From Ilumatobacteraceae bacterium (GTDB lineage Bacteria > Actinomycetota > Acidimicrobiia > Acidimicrobiales > Ilumatobacteraceae), in NCBI GenBank assembly GCA_016650435.1, contig JAENVT010000317.1, forward strand, positions 1 to 7,920: DNA of 7,920 nt, in the 5' to 3' direction. The translations under genes were made by a program, and so were the position numbers. Of the stretch, positions 4,553-7,920 are shown one piece after another (within the stretch, counting starts at the first letter, position 1; each line of letters opens with the position of its first letter). The notes beneath the pieces were generated by a model. That model made no database searches. It was not told where the DNA came from and saw only the letters and a program-made list of their open reading frames with translations.

Positions 4553-6814
4553 ATGACCACCACCACTTCAACACCATCGCATACGTGTACCGTCGAGTTC
4601 GCAGTCGGCGGGATGACCTGCGCCTCGTGTGCAGCCAGGATCACCAAGCGACTCAACAAGATCGACGGCATCGACGCGAACGTCAACTACGCGACCGAGC
4701 AAGCCACCGTCACCAACTCCGGCAACGCGACCACCGAGGAACTGATCGCCGCGATCGAATCGGTCGGGTACCAAGCCACGGCTATCTCGACCGATGTCGC
4801 CGAGCAGAAGGCCGACGACGACGAGGCGACACCAGTGGAGCGCGTCCCGTCGGCGCTGTTGCATCGCCTGATCGGCTCGACACTCCTGGGTATTCCGGTC
4901 CTCGCCCTATCGATGATCAAGCCATTGCAGTTCACCAACTGGCAATGGCTGACCCTGGCGATGGCCGCACCGATCGTGATCTGGGGGGCGTTCCCGTTCC
5001 ATCGAGCGGCGTGGCGCAACGCCCGACACGGTGCAGCCACGATGGACACCCTGATCTCGATCGGCACCCTGGCAGCGTTCAGCTGGAGCCTGTTTGCGTT
5101 GTTCTTCGGCGAAGCCGGCAGGCCCGGGATGAAAATGGGCTTCACCCTCAGCCTCGCCCGGGGCGCCGGCCGCGACGAGCTGTATCTCGAAGTTGCAGCT
5201 GCGGTCACCGTGTTCTTGCTCGCCGGACGCACGTTCGAAGCACGAGCGAAACGCCGGTCAGGTGCCGCGTTGCGAGCCCTGTTGAACCTGGGAGCTAAGG
5301 ACGTTTCCGTTCTTCGCGAGGGTGTCGAGGTGCGGGTCCCGGTAGGTGAGCTTGCCGTCGGTGACCGTTTCGTTGTCCGCCCCGGCGAGAAGATCGCCAC
5401 CGACGGCACGATCGAAGAGGGATCATCCGCGATCGATGCGTCGTTGCTCACCGGCGAATCCGTGCCCGTCGAAGTCGCTCCCGGTGACAATGTCGCTGGG
5501 GCAACCGTCAACGCCGGCGGCCGTCTTGTAGTCGTCGCAACCCGGGTCGGTGCAGACACCGCCCTCGCCCAAATCGCCCGGCTCGTCACCCAGGCCCAGA
5601 GTGGCAAGGCGCCCATCCAACGCCTCGTCGACCGGGTCTCGGCGGTGTTCGTCCCGGTCGTGATCACCATTGCCGTCGCCACCCTCGGTTTCTGGCTCGG
5701 CGTCGGCGAAACCCCGGCGACCGCCTTCACCGCAGCCGTCGCGGTGTTGATCATCGCCTGCCCGTGCGCCCTCGGGCTCGCCACCCCGACCGCACTGCTG
5801 GTGGGCACGGGCCGCGGCGCGCAGCTCGGGATCCTGATCAAGGGCCCGGAGGTCCTCGAATCGACCCGTCGGGTCGACACGATCGTGCTCGACAAGACGG
5901 GAACCGTGACCACCGGAAAGATGTCTCTCATCGACGTCGTCACCGACGACGGCGTCGACGCGGATGACGTGATGTGGCTGGTTGGTGCGCTCGAGGATGC
6001 ATCCGAGCACCCAATTGCTCAGGCGATCGCTGCCGGCGCCCGTGAACGTCTCGGCGACCTCGCCGAGGTCCGCTCGTTCGCCAACACCCCAGGACTCGGC
6101 GTCACCGGTGTGGTCGCCGGTCGCCTGGTGGTCGCCGGTCGAGCCGCTTTCCTCGCCGACGCGGGCATTGCCGTGCCCGAATCGCTGCAAACCGTCATGG
6201 TCTCGGCACAGGAACTCGGCAGGACACCGATCGTCGCTGCATGGGACGGCGTCGCCAGAGCAGTGATCGTGGTTGCTGACACCGTCAAGCCGACCAGCGC
6301 GCAAGCCGTCGCCCGCCTCCGCGCCCTCGGCTTGACCCCGGTGTTGCTCACCGGCGACAACCAGCGTGCCGCCCGCGCCGTGGCCGACGAGGTCGGCATC
6401 GAGACGGTGATCGCCGACGTGCTCCCTGCGGACAAAGTGAATGTCATCACCCGGCTCCAGTCCGAGGGAAAGGTCGTGGCGATGGTCGGCGACGGCGTCA
6501 ACGACGCCGCGGCGCTGGCTCAGGCAGACCTCGGGATCGCCATGGGTACCGGCACCGACGCGGCGATCGAAGCGAGCGACCTGACCCTCGTCCGGGGCGA
6601 CCTGAATGTCGCCGCCGATGCGATCCGCTTGTCGAGGCGCACGTTGGGCACGATCCGCACCAACTTGTTCTGGGCCTTCGCATACAACATCGCTGCTCTG
6701 CCGCTCGCCGCCGCTGGGTTGTTGAACCCGGCCATCGCTGGCGCCTCAATGGGACTGTCCAGCGTGTTCGTCGTCTCTAACAGCCTGCGCCTACGCCGGT
6801 TCCATGCGGCGTGA
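4553..6814 (+). CDS. copA: Cu(I)-exporting P1B-1-type ATPase CopA
   Basis: This 753-residue membrane pump should export Cu(I) from the cytoplasm using ATP. It has a single N-terminal HMA domain (about 12-77) with metal loop Gly20-Met-Thr-Cys23-Ala-Ser-Cys26. It has eight expected membrane helices, an actuator-domain Thr300-Gly-Glu-Ser303 and the transport motif Cys403-Pro-Cys405. The phosphorylation motif is Asp447-Lys-Thr-Gly-Thr. The nucleotide domain has His486-Pro and Gly514-x-Gly516. Thr600-Gly-Asp-Asn and Gly646-Asp-Gly-Val-Asn-Asp complete the P-domain. The metal-site residues Tyr711-Asn712 in helix 7 and Met733-x-x-Ser-Ser737 in helix 8 mark the P1B-1 (copper) class rather than Zn/Cd pumps. 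A Met-rich Gly-Met-Lys-Met-Gly (192-196) lies in the loop between helices 3 and 4. ATG 4553 is 5 bases after the preceding stop, so the genes are co-transcribed. All catalytic residues are present; silver may also be carried. Confidence 0.97.
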   Translation: MTTTTSTPSHTCTVEFAVGGMTCASCAARITKRLNKIDGIDANVNYATEQATVTNSGNATTEELIAAIESVGYQATAISTDVAEQKADDDEATPVERVPSALLHRLIGSTLLGIPVLALSMIKPLQFTNWQWLTLAMAAPIVIWGAFPFHRAAWRNARHGAATMDTLISIGTLAAFSWSLFALFFGEAGRPGMKMGFTLSLARGAGRDELYLEVAAAVTVFLLAGRTFEARAKRRSGAALRALLNLGAKDVSVLREGVEVRVPVGELAVGDRFVVRPGEKIATDGTIEEGSSAIDASLLTGESVPVEVAPGDNVAGATVNAGGRLVVVATRVGADTALAQIARLVTQAQSGKAPIQRLVDRVSAVFVPVVITIAVATLGFWLGVGETPATAFTAAVAVLIIACPCALGLATPTALLVGTGRGAQLGILIKGPEVLESTRRVDTIVLDKTGTVTTGKMSLIDVVTDDGVDADDVMWLVGALEDASEHPIAQAIAAGARERLGDLAEVRSFANTPGLGVTGVVAGRLVVAGRAAFLADAGIAVPESLQTVMVSAQELGRTPIVAAWDGVARAVIVVADTVKPTSAQAVARLRALGLTPVLLTGDNQRAARAVADEVGIETVIADVLPADKVNVITRLQSEGKVVAMVGDGVNDAAALAQADLGIAMGTGTDAAIEASDLTLVRGDLNVAADAIRLSRRTLGTIRTNLFWAFAYNIAALPLAAAGLLNPAIAGASMGLSSVFVVSNSLRLRRFHAA

Positions 6815-6830
6815 CCCACTCCTGACCCAC
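6812..6830 (+). repeat. Short direct repeat after copA
   Basis: TGACCCAC occurs at 6812-6819 and again at 6823-6830, 11 bases apart, starting within the copA stop codon. One helical turn of spacing could allow two protein contacts, but the repeat is short and may be chance. Confidence 0.2.
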
Positions 6831-6852
6831 CACAGATCACCAACCCATCAAC

Positions 6853-6858
6853 GAAGGA
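6853..6858 (+). promoter_or_regulatory. Shine-Dalgarno sequence of the DUF3703 gene
   Basis: GAAGGA lies 8 bases before ATG 6867 and decides this start over the longer open frame, which begins inside copA. Confidence 0.65.
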
Positions 6859-6866
6859 ACCCCCAA

Positions 6867-7244
6867 ATGCCTAGCGTCCCCAAGCAACCCAAACTCCGTA
6901 ACCAGTGCACCTTGACGCAGCACTGGAAAGCGGAGCGTGACGCGGCCCGCCAAGCCCGTTCAATCGGCAATCATGCAGTCGAATGGGTGCACCTCGAGCG
7001 GGCCCACATCCTCAGCCAACCGATGGCGGTGGCACACGTGCGCACACACCTCGTGATGCTCGCTTTCGCCATCCGCCGACACGACCGACGCGAGATCACC
7101 GGCCAACTCATCCGAACGATTGTCGCCGGCCCGGGGTCCGCGATGAGGCGCTACCCGTTGGGCAACACCGGCGGAGCCAACGTCAGCGCCGTCGCCCCGA
7201 TGCCCATCCCCGACGATCTCCGCGGTGTCGTCGGCGCCGCCTGA
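6867..7244 (+). CDS. DUF3703 family protein of the copper operon
   Basis: This 125-residue soluble protein matches what I recall of the DUF3703 family (PF12487), whose function is unknown. The hallmarks are Trp40-x-His42-Leu-Glu-Arg-Ala-His47-Ile-Leu, then His57-x3-His61, an Arg/Asp-rich helix ending in Gly-Gln (79-80), and the C-terminal Arg95-Tyr-Pro-x-Gly-Asn-Thr-Gly-Gly103 with Met112-Pro-Ile-Pro. There is no signal peptide or membrane segment, so it should be cytoplasmic. The conserved His and Glu residues in the first helices could bind a metal, but that is inference. The gene starts 52 bases after copA on the same strand with a strong Shine-Dalgarno sequence, so it probably belongs to the copper operon. 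Family assignment is from motif memory, not a search. Confidence 0.8.
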   Translation: MPSVPKQPKLRNQCTLTQHWKAERDAARQARSIGNHAVEWVHLERAHILSQPMAVAHVRTHLVMLAFAIRRHDRREITGQLIRTIVAGPGSAMRRYPLGNTGGANVSAVAPMPIPDDLRGVVGAA

Positions 7245-7337
7245 CCGCACCCCTGGACGCATCGATGACCGACTAGGAGCAACCCGCAGTTCGCCCTGGC
7301 CCTGTGCCACTCGTGATGTTGGGTCCCATCGGAGGGT

Positions 7338-7365
7338 CACCGCCTCGTCGGTTTTGTCGGCGGTG
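7338..7365. repeat. Inverted repeat upstream of the AAA ATPase gene
   Basis: CACCGCC (7338-7344) and GGCGGTG (7359-7365) are perfect 7-base arms around 14 bases. The right arm touches the possible -10 element, so this could be an operator. As a hairpin it has no T-tract, so it is unlikely to be an intrinsic terminator of the copper operon. Nothing else was recognised in the intergenic stretch 7245-7337. Confidence 0.3.
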
Positions 7366-7372
7366 TGATACT
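7364..7372 (+). promoter_or_regulatory. Candidate extended -10 promoter element, near-leaderless
   Basis: TGTGATACT has the TG dinucleotide of an extended -10 followed by GATACT. Transcription would begin at about 7379-7382, almost on ATG 7382, which has no Shine-Dalgarno sequence. No clear -35 element is seen. Leaderless messages are common in actinobacteria. Confidence 0.35.
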
Positions 7373-7381
7373 TACGGCGAC

Positions 7382-7920
7382 ATGGACCGGATCGGCGCTC
7401 GTGAGTTCTTGGGGCGTGAGGCCGAACTCGCCACGTTTGAACTCGCAGTTGCCGATGCCCGCGCTGGAGTTCCGTCGGTATTGCTGGTCGACGGGGATGC
7501 GGGTATCGGCAAGTCGTCGTTGGTTGCCGAGGCCGCACGCCGAGCAAACGTGCCGCTGATTTTGGGGCGTAGCGCACACATTGGCGGTGACGTCATCCCG
7601 CTCGCACCGTTGATGGACCTGCTCCGCCAGGTTCAGCGCACCATTCCCGAGGCGCGCGCGAATCATTCCGAGTCGATGTCGCTGGATCAATGGCTGAGCC
7701 GTGGTTCCGGGGGAGCCGGTCAAGGCGCGCCAGCCGTCAGCGAGGTCTTTGTGCCGGTACTCGATCTCGTCGGTCGCCTCGCCAGCGACGACGCGGTGAT
7801 AATCGGCATCGAGGATTTGCACTGGGCGGACACCTCGACGTGGGATCTGTTCGAGCTGCTCGCCAGGAACCTGTTCGACGAACACGTCGTGCTGATCGGG
7901 ACGTTTCGTGCCAACGAGAC
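7382..7920 (+). CDS. AAA/STAND-type ATPase, probable LAL (LuxR-family) regulator, N-terminal part
   Basis: The frame is open from ATG 7382 to the right edge (179 residues seen). It starts with Phe9-Leu-Gly-Arg-Glu-Ala-Glu-Leu, the usual lead-in of AAA_16 ATPase domains, then Walker A Gly38-Asp-Ala-Gly-Ile-Gly-Lys-Ser-Ser46. The Walker B region is Ile143-Glu-Asp-Leu-His-Trp-Ala-Asp150. This pattern is characteristic of large regulators with an N-terminal ATPase, a long repeat region and a C-terminal LuxR DNA-binding domain. The same ATPase also occurs in some adenylate/guanylate cyclases, but there the cyclase domain normally comes first. The C-terminus is outside the window, so the output domain cannot be confirmed. 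It is transcribed in the same direction as the copper operon but separated by 137 bases with its own possible promoter, so it is probably a separate unit. No link to copper is evident. Confidence 0.85.
   Translation, partial: MDRIGAREFLGREAELATFELAVADARAGVPSVLLVDGDAGIGKSSLVAEAARRANVPLILGRSAHIGGDVIPLAPLMDLLRQVQRTIPEARANHSESMSLDQWLSRGSGGAGQGAPAVSEVFVPVLDLVGRLASDDAVIIGIEDLHWADTSTWDLFELLARNLFDEHVVLIGTFRANE

Noticed and set aside
4687..5943. Minus-strand frame of 418 residues opposite copA
   Set aside because: The codons mirror those of copA, the product is Arg/Thr/Ser-rich without motifs, and copA is unambiguous on the plus strand.
7337..7885. Minus-strand frame of 182 residues opposite the AAA ATPase
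   Set aside because: The plus strand encodes clear Walker A and B motifs in a continuous frame, while the minus frame has no motif and an odd composition.
1..7920. Mobile element, CRISPR array, tRNA or rRNA
   Set aside because: No transposase or integrase frame, repeat-spacer pattern, terminal inverted repeats or RNA gene signature was seen on either strand.

Overview
The window is GC-rich chromosomal DNA with strongly GC-biased third codon positions, frequent GTG starts and 4-base gene overlaps. This suggests a high-GC actinobacterium; the exact lineage cannot be told from the sequence. No tRNA, rRNA, transposase, CRISPR array or phage gene was seen. The genes form two divergent blocks separated by a control region at about 3371-3573.

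Left block (minus strand, transcribed toward position 1). A predicted 34-residue small ORF with a good ribosome binding site (3370-3266) leads into a thioredoxin-reductase-like FAD oxidoreductase carrying a CPFC disulfide motif (3230-2385). About 100 bases later comes a tightly coupled signalling/transport module: an ECF sigma factor (2287-1751), a membrane protein joining an N-terminal zinc-finger anti-sigma motif to six transmembrane helices (1754-894), and an ABC ATPase (897-13). Successive genes overlap by GTGA, and a further GTGA start at 16-13 suggests another gene running off the left edge. The simplest reading is an ECF sigma factor restrained by an anti-sigma domain built into, or attached to, the membrane part of an ABC system.

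Right block (plus strand). A copper-handling operon: a CopZ-like chaperone shortened to 39 residues (3574-3693), a membrane-anchored or secreted protein with two copies of a Tyr-x-His-Val-His-Pro domain (3690-4547), a complete CopA-type P1B-1 Cu(I) ATPase (4553-6814) and a DUF3703 protein (6867-7244). The likely scheme is cytosolic Cu(I) binding, export by CopA and extracytoplasmic copper handling by the HVHP protein. The three inverted repeats in the control region (3447-3464, 3467-3487, 3540-3556) are candidate operators, but no metal-responsive regulator gene is present in the window.

The right edge holds the first 179 residues of an unrelated AAA/STAND-type ATPase resembling the N-terminus of large LuxR-family (LAL) regulators (7382 to the end). 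It is preceded by a possible leaderless promoter and a 7-bp-arm inverted repeat.

The points most worth attention are the anti-sigma/six-helix protein in its coupled operon, the internally shortened copZ, the duplicated HVHP protein, and the small ORF whose stop overlaps a possible GTG start of the oxidoreductase.
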